From: Rotaria sordida
Lineage: Eukaryota; Rotifera; Eurotatoria; Philodinida; Philodinidae
DNA: 64,000 nt
Direction: 5' to 3'
Assembly: GCA_905250125.1 (NCBI GenBank)
Contig: CAJNOL010000013.1
Coordinates: 372,001-436,000, forward strand
This document shows, piece after piece, positions 12,339 through 23,895 of this stretch. The notes below the pieces were generated by a model, which was given only the letters and a program-made list of their open reading frames with translations, was not told the DNA's origin and did no database searches. Positions within the stretch are counted from its first letter, which is position 1, and each line of letters opens with the position of its first letter. The translations under genes and the position numbers were made by a program.

Positions 12339-14140
12339 TTATGTTTGAAAATGCGTAAGTGCTTTTACCATAAGTGATCCCGATGGAACAAGACCTAAGA
12401 CATATGAAAAATATAAAGATTAAAGAATAAGAAAAAATAAAACTTTCATTTTTGTATTTACCCAGTTCATTTAATGTTTTATCATTATCACTTTCTTGAA
12501 ATTCCTTTTTTGGATAATTTTGTAAAAGCATAAATGGATCAGAATGTTGTGCTTGACGTATCCATTCAAAAACTTTTTCAAATCGATCAGTTGCTTTAAA
12601 TATCTGTCGTATTGTTGAACCATCAGATAAACGAACTTGAAGATTACATTCATCATATTGTCGTGTTGGTTGTGCTGCAGCAACTTGTTGAGGTTTTGCT
12701 GTTGGAACATCTCCAATAGTTACTCCACCTTTTTCTGCAGCTGCTTTTTCACGTCGAGCACGTTTATCGGCTTCAATTTGTTCAATAGCACGTTGTTTAG
12801 CTAATTGTGTTTCAATTTTTTCACGACGATTAGCTTCAGCAATTTTTTTCATTTCTTCTTCCTCTCGTCTTCAAAGGATAAAAAAAAAGCTGTTAGCATA
12901 ATTCTTACAGAATGAAAATGTGAAACACGATGTAGTTGCTCTTGCTAATCACAAGGACATTGTTTTATTGTATCTATTTTGGAATACATTTCAGTATTAT
13001 GCAGGGTCGGAAAGCGTTGCTGAGGCATCTGTGATGCGAAGGGAAAACGTTACCAGTATTTTATCTAGTATGAGAGTGAAAGGACGGGGTCTCTCCGAAG
13101 ATCGGATTGATTCTCCAGGACTTTATGATTACAGTACCACATAATATGTGCCTGTGTTTCCAAAAATAGGTGTTCACTCTCATGAAGTTTTAAGTCGTCC
13201 TTTCGAAGAAGAAAATCTGAATTAAACACAGCGCTGGTAAGTCATCTATTACGGTTTGTGATGAAGGAAAGACATTGCTAAGATATCTGTCAGACGGTCC
13301 AAATTTCTACCCCTAAACCTCAACATTCCTTTTAGATCATATTTCACAAAAACACTCAACAATACAAATTCAATAATTCATCTCTATAAGATATATTTAC
13401 TTTTGTTTGATTTCTAATAAACTTTTTCCTTCAGAGATACGTTTTTTTTCCATTTCAATTGCTTTTTTTTCATCGGCTACTTGTTGTTCTTTACGTCGAG
13501 CAACAATACGTTCTTGAATTCTAAACAAAAAAATAAAATCAAATAATCTTTTTTGTAAACAAAAAAAAATTAAAATATAATTCATACTTTTTCTTCATTT
13601 CTTCTTTTTCTTCAGCTGTTAATGGTTTAAGTACTTCCGTACATTCCGAAAAACTTGAATGATTTGTTCGCATAGCATGAGCTGTTGCTGCATCAGCATC
13701 TTTCAATAATTTACCACATCTGAAATAAATAAATTTATATAGAATAACAAAAAACAAAATATTTTTTTTCTTCTATTCTTACTCATCACATTTGAGTGAA
13801 TTTGCTTCAGCCTGATCTTCAGTCGTTGTTTCTTCTGCTGCACTAGAGCTAGAACTCAAATTGAGTACTGGTTCAGAACTAGCTGCAGCTCCCGATGCTA
13901 TTTTATTCTCATTTGTCATAATCCTAAATAAACCAATCTTTTTATTTTTAATATTTTCTAGGAAGTTTTACCAATCAATAGCTTGTTCCATATTTGCAGC
14001 TTTTCCTACATTAATAGCATTGTCACTTTAATAACGAAAGAAATATATCAATATAGAAAAAAAAACAAACAAGAATAGATCAAAACATACATTTGGTCTT
14101 TTTGAAAACCCATTTCGATGAGTTGTTCAGCGAGAGACAT
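12339..14140 (-). CDS. UBXN1: UBX domain-containing protein 1 (UBXN1/SAKS1-like p97 cofactor)
   Basis: Adaptor that binds ubiquitin through an N-terminal UBA domain and the AAA ATPase p97/VCP through a C-terminal UBX domain. Exons from the start: 14140-14091, 14025-13972, 13923-13783, 13719-13588, 13520-13401, 12868-12462, 12394-12339; 319 aa, near the family's usual size. Seen: UBA-like start MSLAEQLIEMGF; a C2H2-like finger CDECGK...HAMRTNH (residues about 80-103); a long charged coiled coil rich in Glu/Lys/Arg (about 115-210); a UBX domain beginning near LQVRLSDGSTIRQIF and ending near LVPSGSLMVKAL. The 532-bp fifth intron carries a dispersed repeat. The start lies 127 bp after the L2HGDH stop on the same strand, with a TTTCAG acceptor 14 nt before the ATG. 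An AATAAA-rich tetranucleotide run lies about 50 nt after the stop. Confidence 0.95.
13205..13350 (+). repeat. Dispersed repeat family R, copy 1 (3' part)
   Basis: Within the UBXN1 intron 12869-13400. It contains a TTACGGTTTGTGAT block and a tail CCAAATTTCTACCCCTAAA followed by a CTCAACATTCCTTTTAGAT block. The same 5' and 3' blocks recur near 43130-43360 on plus and near 36040-36230 on minus, with different middles. Confidence 0.5.
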
Positions 14141-14267
14141 GTTTATAAGATATCTGAAAAAAATGGCATAAATCATTGTATGTATTTCAAAACACAAATG
14201 AATCATTAATATTCTAACGTTGCACTAAAATATAATAATAGGTATAAAAGACAAGAAAGATACGATA

Positions 14268-16705
14268 TCATTCAAGATTGAAGCACTCTTTTGCTTTGGC
14301 TACAATCATATCAGCAATTGGCAATGATGATGTTGCTGCAGGACTTGGCGCATTTCGTACATGTAAAATTCGATTTTTTAGCTGACCAGTATTAACTGTC
14401 TCAAAAATGAAATCTTCAACAAGGTTTCCATCTGTAGATAAAGCTTGTGCTCGAATGCCACTTGGACCTCTAAATACAAAAGGAAAACTTGTTTGTTTTT
14501 ACAGATATATTGTCTATCAAAGTTACCGTTCAACATCTTTAACAGTGAGAGCTGGTACAAATTTTTGCAATTCTCTCACTGTAGCCGACAGTGAATAAGC
14601 ACGACGCATTTCACCAAAGCCATAGCTCATATGTTTCCAAGCAAGTTTACGAAGACCCCTAAAATATATAAGTATAGATAGTCATTATTAGAATTTTTCA
14701 TTCAAAGTATACAACATTAGATTGTCAACTTTTCAAAAATTCCAAGTGTTATTTATAGAGTAAAAAGACTTGTCTAGATAAGAAGTACATGATTGATGGA
14801 AATTTGTTTCAATGAAGAATTTACGTCTTTCAATACGGTTGAGCAATACTGCAAATGAGTTGGTTGATAGAATTTTCACAACTTGGTTATCTCTTTTCTT
14901 TTGTATCTGATGACTACTTTATTGGCTTAGATCATTAAGCTTTCTTCGTCGCCAACTTGAAGCTCTTCCAAGAATGCGGTATAGATGTTTATACGAATAC
15001 AGATAAAGTAAAACTAGAAGTATCAAAAAGAGATAACGTAGCCATGAGGTATTCTATTAACCAACTCGTTTTTAGTGTTGGTCGATTGTATTGAATGATG
15101 TATATTCTTCAGTGAAGCAAGTCGTAATTAATCATACACTACACTAGAATACAATATTTAAGCCGTTCTTGTAACCAACATTCATTTGAACCCAAAGAAG
15201 TTCGATACGAAAAGAATGAATATAGAGAGAGAAGACTTTTGCTTATGCATGTATGTCTAAAATCATTTGAATTGAGAATTTTTCACGATTATACTTTAGA
15301 TGTAGTGTTCTACGACGTAGAATGTCCAGTTTGTCAAGAGAAAAGTAACACTGTTAATAATTCTTGAATTTCGTTGTGTTCTATTGGCCCTTCCATTTTG
15401 TATGAGACATTGGACGAGTTGCCACGACAGATTATATGTCATTGATGTTTTTATTAAATAAACCTAATCGAGACCTTTTTTAATTTCCAATTACCTATTC
15501 AATGCATGATCAATTGTATCTCGAACGTTGAAATCGAACAGACCATATCCTTCACGTTTCATAGAAAGAACAGCATTAGGACCAAGCCAAATGGAACCAT
15601 CCATTCTTGGAGTAAAATGAACACCTGTATTTATTTAAAATTAACATAAAAAAATAAAATATTAAATAATTCGAGTTTTATTTTTCATACCAAGAAAAGG
15701 AAATCTTGGATCAGGTACAGGATAAATATTACCATTAATTTTTAATTCATCTTTGTTACTTTTTTTTAATAAAAGATAATCTCCACGAAATGGTACAATG
15801 GTTGGATGTTTTGAACCTCCACAAGCTACAGCAAGTTGATCAGCTTGTAATCCACCACAAGTTATTACATAACGACTTAAAAGAGCTGACTAAATTAATC
15901 TAAATACATGATTGAGAAAACAAAAAATAAATGTAAAAAAACTTACATTTGTTTTACTTTTAACGAGAATTGGATAAGAAGCATCATCAGATGAAAGAAA
16001 TTTTTCAGCTTCAAAATTAAAAACAATTCGTCCACCAAGTTGTTCAAAACTTTTACCAAAATGTCGACATAATAAACCATAATCAATAATACCTGTATGT
16101 GGACTATGTAATGCTCGAATACCCTTTTTTTACAAACAAATATAAAACAACAACAATTATATATTCGAATAACATATTATCTTACTCGACAATTAGGCTC
16201 AATTTCTCTAATTTGATTTGAATCAAGCATTTTAACATCTTGAACACCATTTTCTGTTGCTTGTCGATATATATTATCAAGACGTTCTAATTGATCACGT
16301 TCAACAGCAACAATTAACTAAAAAAAAAACAATTTAAATATTTATACTAAACGACAAAGTCTTTCATCTAACTTTTCCACATTTTTTATATGGTAAATGA
16401 TTAGCATCACAATATTCATAAATTCTTTTTAAACCTTCAATGCAAAGTTTTGCTTTTAATGAATCAGTTTTATAATAAATTCCAGCATGAATTACACCCG
16501 AATTATGACCTGTTTGATGTTTAGCTAAAATAATTTTTTTAATTAGAACTTTATGATATTGTTTTTTTTTTGTTTTCGTCTAACCTAAACCGTTCTCTTT
16601 TTCGACTAATAAACATTTTAAATGTGAAAATGTTGATTGTAGATGTCGAGCAACAGCTACACCTAGAATACCACCGCCTACAATCAGACAATCAACTTTT
16701 TGCAT
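14268..16705 (-). CDS. L2HGDH: L-2-hydroxyglutarate dehydrogenase, FAD-dependent, mitochondrial
   Basis: Oxidises L-2-hydroxyglutarate to 2-oxoglutarate, a metabolite-repair reaction using FAD. Exons from the start: 16705-16585, 16524-16373, 16317-16186, 16123-15947, 15889-15691, 15624-15495, 14658-14527, 14469-14268; 414 aa. Seen: the FAD-binding dinucleotide fold VGGGILGV at residues 9-16 followed by VEKE; the family signature [42 protein letters not shown]; and the C-terminal GPSGIRAQ and [13 protein letters not shown]. Mammalian enzymes carry a transit peptide absent here. A TTTCAG acceptor lies directly at the ATG, so an upstream exon encoding it may exist unseen. The 836-bp intron 14659-15494 holds a fold-back element. 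Otherwise intact. Confidence 0.96.
14770..15155. repeat. Fold-back element in L2HGDH intron
   Basis: Imperfect inverted arms of roughly 150 nt (about 14770-14925 and 15005-15155). Examples: GAGTTGGTTGATAGAAT near 14850 against ATTCTATTAACCAACTC near 15050, and TTATCTCTTTTCTTTTG against CAAAAAGAGATAA. The loop is about 80 nt. Non-coding and wholly inside a transcribed intron. Confidence 0.8.
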
Positions 16706-18289
16706 CTGAAAATTATAAAAATATAAACTTTATCTAAATAATTTTTGATTTTCTCAAATAATCTTCTTTTCTTATATGATTCTTCAGTAGAATAAGCTGA
16801 TATTTACAGTACTACGAGTATCTTCAGAAACTCAGTTAAGTACCAACAAAGGAGATATTGAAGATATTCCACGAACACACACATAGGGCATCGTATTTGG
16901 TGTGGATGACACGGAAACATGGCCCCACATAACCACAACCACAGCTTATATGTCCTATGCTAGTACTTAATTAAGTTTTCGAGAAAACCCTCAAAAAACA
17001 TCTAACGTATATTTTAGTTTGAAAAAACTACGAGTTGAGGCAGCATTTTTGATAACTAAATAATACTTATTCTATAGGCAATTCTTGAGGCTAGAAAATC
17101 TCTGTTCAAATCTTTTTTTCTGAGCATCCTTAGCTTTTTCAAAAAATTGATTTATTTCTCGTTAACGACGACGTGGCGGGGTACACAGAAATAGAGAGAA
17201 TTTTTTTGGAGTCTAATCTTCTTTAAAAATTTCACCATAGATGTGTGATTCGTATCCTAGACTCTATCCTGAAGTTTTGAGATTTTTTTCTCATATGGTG
17301 AAAGAGATATTTGCTAATTACTTTTTAATTAATAATTAGCCAACATTTTTACATGTGTGCATACTAAAAGAGTTTATTAAGAAAAATAATCCTTGTAATT
17401 AATCAAAGTCAAATGAAAGATAAGCATGTCCCGTTTTGTCTGAAATGGCTTATATATAGTAAAAGTCCAGATCTAATCTACACTATAATTTGAACTTCCT
17501 ACTTGTTAGAATCATCGCGATACAATTAATGTAAAACTCGTACGAAACTTTTGAATGTTTTTTTTAGAGACACTAGTGATGAAATAAAATTGTAGTCATT
17601 CAATCATTCCCCCACCATGAGTAATTTTTGTATCACTTTTGCGTTCTCTGATTTGTCTGCGTGTGGTTGTCAAATGGGTAAAATTTCACGATCTCTATTT
17701 GTCTAGTGATTAGATTGCGCAGAACCAACAAAATTTATGAAAGAGTTACATGAATAGGTTAATTGGCTTTTACTGACTAGGTGAATTCATAGATAACTGT
17801 CATTGTTTCTGTTTAATATTTTTACAGTTGTTAAATCGAATTATTGTGCTCCTTTAATTGAAAACAAATTTTACTGCAACAAAGTGCAAGTAAATGATGA
17901 AAAAAAATTCTGAGTCGATTAAAACAAATAATAGGTCCAGCTGAAGAGTAAAGACAAACATTGACGAATGGGTTTTTTTTATTATGTTTTAAGAAATGCG
18001 ATTTATAAATCTCGCTCAAACTATAGTTTTTAATTTACTTTACTGATAAAATAAAAGAAATATTTTTTGAAAATTTCTATGAATTTTATATTGTTTATAT
18101 TACTATGACTATATGAGGTAGAGAGCTTAAATTCTAGTGTAGAATAGATTTGGGCATCCTGTAGATATACTCCTTTTATATTTATGAAATTCATTTTCTA
18201 GAATAAATCTATCAATAATAATATCGAAACAAAAAGTATGGAATGCTTTTCTATGTTAAAGATAATTGATACAATGATAATGAATATTA
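16706..18289. other. Intergenic region upstream of L2HGDH
   Basis: AT-rich, no gene recognised. Around 16820-16990 there are weak inverted matches (CAGTTAAGTAC against GTACTTAATTAAG). ORF 17831-18019 (minus) has no coding features. Confidence 0.6.
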
Positions 18290-19060
18290 TTGATCAAGAT
18301 TTCGACGAACATGTTCATTAATTTGTTGTTATAAATTAAGTTCTATTTTATGAAAAAATATTTTCAAACATGATTGAAATAAGGTGCTTGTTCCATTAGT
18401 TCAGAATTTTTTTTCCAATGCTTCCACTACCTAAATATTTTTAAGAATAAAATTATTTTATGTATAAAAAAAAACGAATCGAAAATATATCAATAAAAAA
18501 TAATAAAACTATCATATCAGAAATACTGAATTATTAAGAATCTATATATTAGTATGAGCCTTCATTTATAACCTAAGGGTCATTGCTTCAATCAAAACTG
18601 GTCGCATTTCATTTGAAGCTAATTCATACAGTACACTTATTGCATTATATATACCAAAAAAAACAAGATCATTTCCATCAACACGTATTGTTGCTATCCT
18701 ATAACCTATTGCTCGAGCAGTATATTACCAAAACATTGATCAATAAATTCTTCTAATTTAAAACCATGATACATGAAAGCCCCTAGAATGGATTTTATCG
18801 ATTTTGTTGAAAGAACAATGGTCGATTCTTATTCTCATCAGTTTCTCGATGTTATTCATAAACAAGATCTTCTGAATTGAAAGCAACAGCACTATTAACA
18901 TGTATTTTTTCTTGACTGAAATTTGTTATATAAAATGAAACAAGACCTTGACATTGCGATTCGTATAGAATGTGATCCAAAACATTGATATTAGCTAACA
19001 ATGATTTTGTATGATTAAACTTAAAGCTTATCAAAATTTTTATACCAAGTTGAAGCAATT
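18290..19060 (-). pseudogene. Decayed BCKDHA (branched-chain 2-oxoacid dehydrogenase E1 alpha) pseudogene
   Basis: Several collinear minus-strand blocks match the E1-alpha subunit of the branched-chain ketoacid dehydrogenase complex. They are LDHILYESQCQGLVSFYITN...HVNSAVAF (about 19000-18865), FMYHGFKLEEFIDQCFGN (about 18775-18723), GYRIATIRVDGND...VLIEAMTLR (about 18712-18575), and a faint tail VVEALEKKF (about 18410) to 18290. The copy is broken in at least three ways. There is a TAA stop where the family has Gln before a Tyr-Arg-Glu motif, an insertion of about 70 bp with stops after that, and a deletion joining the CFGN block straight to the GYRIATIRVDGND block. The deletion removes the thiamine-diphosphate-binding centre. 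No splice sites restore it. A functional paralogue is expected elsewhere in the genome. Confidence 0.82.
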
Positions 19061-20393
19061 ATTTGGAACATAAAAACTATACAGGATCATACCACATGTA
19101 TGAGTATCTTGAAAATGAGAATGAGAAAAATAACCTGTCAAAGAGCATTTCCTATTGCATATCTGTCTCTGTAAATAATCCTAAGTTATAGCTATGCTTC
19201 TTTTTTTTTTTAATTTTTAGATTACCTGTCTTCAAAAGAATGCCTATCTAACAAGAGATACAATACCTCCATCTTCTGTTATCTCCTTTATCCTTAGAGT
19301 AATGCACGGGTACAACTTTTCGTACCCGTATCCGACCCGTAAGTTGCTTTACTCTAACAAATTATTGATAGTTTAACAGAACAACCAATCAACTATATGA
19401 TCAATGCTATCGCTATTAAACGGTAGTATTAAAAACACATATTTCGTGTCTCTACAAATCGTTAATTTTCATGTTTGTACCTGCATGTTGCAGTGCTCTA
19501 TTTATTCTCACTTTTATTTTCAATTTCTCTCACTTCTTACACGTCCTTGATTTCCTAATCATGTTATAGGACGAATTTTTATAAGTTTTCGCTCTTTTTC
19601 AGCTATGGTAGGTGAACTATTGCAATGTGAAAATATTAAATAGATGATTTGTAAACAGGCTTTAGGTGATTACATCAATTTGAATCATCAACAATTTTTT
19701 TCATCTCTGCGCATAATATCATATTAATTGGCACTACTTTACTTACATTCCCTGTATGATTATCTGGACGAACACATTATAATTTATTTATAATATCTGA
19801 TGTTATATATTTTGCTAAAAATCGGCACGTTTGATTGATTAATATCGTTTAGTAATTTGACCAATAAGTATTTTGCAAAAAATTATAAATTGCTTTGGAA
19901 TTCCTATACGATCGCAACATCATGTATATCTATAATTAAAAAGAAATATCAAACTCATATTATAATAATTGCTTTTTATTTTGAATTTGAAGTGTATTAG
20001 AAGAAAAATACTATTCAATTGCACAGAACAGTGGGAGAAAAATGCATAGAAACGATAGGAAAATATTATTATTTATCTTTTTTTTTCGAATATCATTCGT
20101 TTGAGTATTTTAATAAAAAAATAAGATGTGAAAAATGCAGAGTTCGAGTCAACTTTATTTTTAATCTATTCATACATTGAATTAGAGAGATTAACAAGCT
20201 GTTAACGAAACTATACTTGGTAATTTAATTGAGTCACTCTGTCACTAGAAAAAAATCAATCAAAATTTGACAGAGTAAACAGTTTTATTCATTATAGATA
20301 GCAAGATAACACGTGCTTATCAGTACTTTTGTAAACTTATGTAGATTTTTCTGAGAGAAGATTAGGACTATGTTTTATTTTATTGGAATTATA
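19061..20393. other. Intergenic region with a 64-bp mini element
   Basis: AT-rich with no gene recognised. The only organised feature is the GC-richer terminal-inverted-repeat element at 19294-19357, listed separately. Confidence 0.6.
19294..19357. repeat. 64-bp element with terminal inverted repeats and CGGGTAC/GTACCCG core
   Basis: Begins TTAGAGTAATGCA and ends TGCTTTACTCTAA, which are inverted near-matches. The interior carries ACGGGTAC and GTACCCGTATCCGACCCG. It is sharply GC-richer than its surroundings. It resembles a minimal MITE or solo transposon end; the superfamily is unresolved. Confidence 0.65.
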
Positions 20394-20745
20394 AGATCTC
20401 GTGCTACAAAAGAATGTTTAATTTTGTTTTATTGTTGAGAAAATTGTGTATTTTCTCATTTTGATGGCAAAAAAATAAAACAATAACCTTGTATTTTATA
20501 ATCATAGCTCGATAAAAAAAAAGTAAAATAAAAAATTGATTTTACATTTAAGTTAGTAATATGTGTTTTCCACGAGGAAACGCGCCTATCGTCGTCTTCC
20601 TCAGTATTTTTTGCTGAAACTTTGTTCTTTTTTATCGAGCTATGATAACAAAACACTTTTGACTCATTCTCCATCAAAATAAGAAGATACTCAATTTTTT
20701 CAACAACAAAACAAAATTAAAATTTCCATTGTAGCTCGACATCTG
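20394..20745. repeat. Fold-back element, arms about 120 nt
   Basis: The left arm (about 20394-20518) and right arm (about 20628-20745) are inverted copies around a loop of roughly 110 nt. Matching pieces include ATCATAGCTCGATAAAAAA, TTTTGATGG and TTTAATTTTGTTTTATTGTTG, all recovered as complements in the right arm. The loop contains GAGGAAACGCGCC. The minus ORF across it (20456-20677) is not a gene. Confidence 0.85.
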
Positions 20746-21135
20746 ATGATTTCATTGGCATAAAAAATTTAGTCATATCTTCTCTAACAAAAAAAAAAAA
20801 CTAGACAGATTCACAAAAGTGCCGATAAATGAATGTTCTTGGATCCACCTATAATGGATAAAATTTTTTTTTTAATGTCGAATTAAAATAAAATTTTTTC
20901 AATAAAAATTCGAGACTTCCTGTAAAAAAAAAGTTACTTTTGGCTAAACATTAAATCTTATTGCTTTGTAGGCTTTTGCCAACGAGAGAGAGAGAGTGGC
21001 ATAATTGAAATAAAAAGTATAGTTTCGTAATCAACTTGTCAAGTTCTCTAATTCAATGTATAAATAAATTAAAAATAAAATTCACTCGGATTTTATGTTT
21101 CTCGATCATTGTTTACTGTTAATACATAAACAAAT

Positions 21136-22033
21136 TTACAGTTCATCAAAATCATCTTTTTCTCGTTGTATTCGTTCAAGAGCAGCTGTTATATATTTTT
21201 CACGTGAATTGTGTTTTGTTATATTCGACAATACACTATTGTCAGATAGATGATGTGCACTTGTATGTTGTTCATTATTTCGACTAGTAGTACAATTATT
21301 TTTACAAGAATTTGTATCATTCTTATTAGAAATATGTGAAGTAAATATTTCATGAGATTTTGAACTAAAATAAAAAATAATTATCAAATATAATTTATTG
21401 ATATATATATATATATATACATACTTTGGATGTTGTTCTCTAATATCCATTAATTGTAAGGTTTTTTTTGTTAATTGTATTTGTTGATCTATTCTCGATA
21501 GATAATCTTGACAAGATGAATTATTTGTTGTTGATATAGAAATTGAACTATCAGATGAACTTGTTTCATCAGTTGTATTAGTATTTATCGATGATTTTCG
21601 ACGATGATTTGTTAATGATGGTAAATTTTGAACAATATCTAATGTTGGATATTGACTTCGAAGTATTGATATTTGTGGAGAATTAACAGGAATATATACA
21701 TGTTCTAATAAACCTAATTCAGCATCAGACCATAATTTGTTAACTCGTTTGATTTCTTGAATCTTTAATTGAAATTTAATAAATAATAGCGATTACAAAA
21801 AAAAAATCAAGAAAACAACATACATTGATACTATATTTCAATGCAAGCCTTTGCAAAGTATCATCTGATTCGATTTTGTGAACAATGTAAAATGTTGGTA
21901 ATGTTTTTGATTTAGCTAAACTACCATAATTTCCACCTATACGTTTTGAACTATGTACTAGATCTCGAAGGGTACGTGTTTCTGTTGATATCATAGGTTG
22001 ACTAGTTTGTATGTCTGTCGATACTTTGGCCAT
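21136..22033 (-). CDS. LysM domain protein (LYSMD1/2-like)
   Basis: Three exons from the start: 22033-21824, 21762-21425, 21364-21136; 258 aa. One LysM domain spans residues about 50-97: YIVHKIESDDTLQRLALKYS at the first exon end continues as IQEIKRVNKLW...LLEHVYIPV in the second, matching the LYSMD-family spacing. The remainder is Ser/Thr/Asn-rich and probably disordered, with a charged C-terminal end (ERIQREKDDFDEL). No signal peptide or membrane segment is visible, so it resembles the soluble animal LYSMD1/LYSMD2 group rather than the membrane LYSMD3/4 group. The molecular function of that group is poorly known. The third exon start follows an (AT)n run in the intron. Confidence 0.88.
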
Positions 22034-22609
22034 GACTTTCTTGACATTGGGTAAATTAAAAAGAAAACGTAATGATGATTGTTTTACTTATTTTATTTGT
22101 ACTGATTCAGAATGAAGACAGCTGATTATTTTCTTTGAAGACATATGTCAGGAAAATAAACCACTGACAGAATGATGACTGTTACTGGTTGTCTATAACT
22201 TAAGTTATGTTATGTTACATACGCCATCAATATCTGACATCTATAGAATGACAGAAAAAATTTCTTCATTTACTATAAGTCTCGATTTTTTACAGACTGT
22301 GACCGAATCAGTACTTGTGTTTTGATACATTTACATGACAATATTGAGTGGTCTATAAAGAATTGCTCTCTTAGTATTTTTGAAATTTCTTCTCTTTTAT
22401 TCCCTTGATTGAAATATTTTTTTAGAAAAAATTTTTAAAAAAAGATGAAAAGTAAAGACATGTGAACAGCTGTAAAAAATAAATACGGAAATGGTCATGG
22501 ATCGATAGAAATTTACCGTGATTTAGATAGAGTAAGTTCATTACGATCAATTAAATTATAGATTTAAATGATCAGCAACACTGGCTCTATCAATTTGTCA
22601 CATTCTTCT

Positions 22610-22860
22610 GATTGTCTACGTACAGTTAGGACAACAGCTAAAACCTCGAAGGCTCAATGATGTCTAGCTCACAACAAACAGGTATCAACAAGAAGATTGA
22701 CTGCTGAAATAAATATTTCAAAGATAAGCGCACAGCAGATACTGCGTAAAGATCTTGGCTATTTCTCATACAAGAAAAACAAGCAGACAACATTGGCTAA
22801 TCTTCGAAAAAAAAAAGATGAGGATTCAGTTTGTTAACTGGACGTTAAATAATGACACCA
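22610..22860 (+). pseudogene. Tc1/mariner-type transposase remnant (helix-turn-helix region)
   Basis: The plus-strand translation from about 22682 reads STRRLTAEINIS...AQQILRKDLGY then YKKNKQTTLANLR, and after a frameshift in an A-run near 22815, IQFVNW. This is the typical second HTH and linker of Tc1/mariner transposases. No start, no catalytic DDE/D domain and several stops: a dead fragment. It sits just outside the fold-back element at 22930. Confidence 0.65.
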
Positions 22861-22931
22861 AAAGTTAGCTTTTTAGCAGTGTGGGAGTTAAAACTATTTT
22901 TCCACAAGTTGATAGTTGAGAAAAATGGCGA

Positions 22932-23895
22932 AAAGTTACAACGGTTATAACTATCGACCGCAGTTATAACTATTAACCATGATTATAACTATCAACTATA
23001 GTTATAACCTTCGATCCGAGTTATAACTATCAACTAATGAAAATTTTGAACAGATTTGAACCAGTTAAAACAGTAATCACTTTGATTTCATTGTCATGTT
23101 CGATAGTGCAGATGAAAATATACTTATTTCTAATATCCTTACTTCTGAAGACCAACATTAATGAATTTATTTTCATTGAGGTTTTTTGTGATGCATCTAT
23201 CTGTAGGTCACATTTTCTCATATTTTTGCATCATAGGCTAATGCACCTTCGAGACAATGGATTGTTCATTGTGTGGCTAATGATACTCGTTGAATTAGGA
23301 GCTATTGAGAATACAGTTTAAAAGTTGATAGCATAGTTTTAATGTTCAGTCTTCGACAGAGCAATGAAATTTGATATAGCTTGTGACAAAATTTAGAGAA
23401 GGCTATTTGTCGGTAAAATTACGCATGTTTTATTTTGACACGAAATCAATTTATCAGACCATTCTCTTCTCGTTCTTATAAGCCCGCTCTACTGATGACA
23501 ATGCATATATTACTATGCTTCTTTCATTGCCTTTCTCGTTGATATATTGACGAACGGAGAAGAGAAGTGAAAGACAAGAGAACAGGGAAGAGAAGATTGA
23601 GAGAATAGAACTTGCTACCATTATCGCCCAATTAATCAAAGACAAAGAGAAATATTTGCTAAATGATTTAGGAGAATCAAGTGAACGACAGCACGTTGGT
23701 ATCCAGTGTGAACATACCTCATCAAAGGGTGTGGATATATCTAATAGGTTTGATGTAACAAGCAACATAAAAAATTATGCTGATCAGTAGGTATTAAAAA
23801 ACTGGTTCTGAATAAAATTTACGATTATAACTATGGTTGAAAGTTATAACTGCGGCTGATAGTTATAACTACGGTTGATAGTTATAACCATGGTA
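22932..23895. mobile_element. Foldback-like transposon with tandem GTTATAAC subrepeats in both arms
   Basis: The left end (22932-23035) contains five units and the right end (23820-23895) four units of a roughly 19-20-nt repeat of the form AGTTATAACTATCAACC. The two ends are in inverted orientation. The homology continues inward (AAATTTTGAACAGATTTGAACCAGTT against AACTGGTTCTGAATAAAATTT), giving arms of about 100-135 nt and an element near 960 bp. Terminal inverted repeats made of direct subrepeats are the hallmark of Foldback/Galileo-type elements. The interior (about 23070-23795) has an open plus-strand stretch from about 23540 to 23788 (rich in Glu/Lys/Arg, then ELATIIAQLIKDKEKYLLND) that I do not recognise. 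No transposase was seen. Confidence 0.75.

Noticed and set aside
12920..13144. 74-codon ORF in a UBXN1 intron
   Set aside because: It sits in repeat-derived intron sequence between two well-supported UBXN1 exons, with no splice or homology support.
22932..23035. CRISPR-like array
   Set aside because: The repeats are short, degenerate, have almost no spacers and are mirrored at the other end of the element. This is a transposon arm in a eukaryotic genome.
23454..23768. Minus-strand 104-codon ORF inside the Foldback-like element
   Set aside because: Hydrophobic shadow of a more protein-like plus-strand frame. Neither is recognisable as a transposase.
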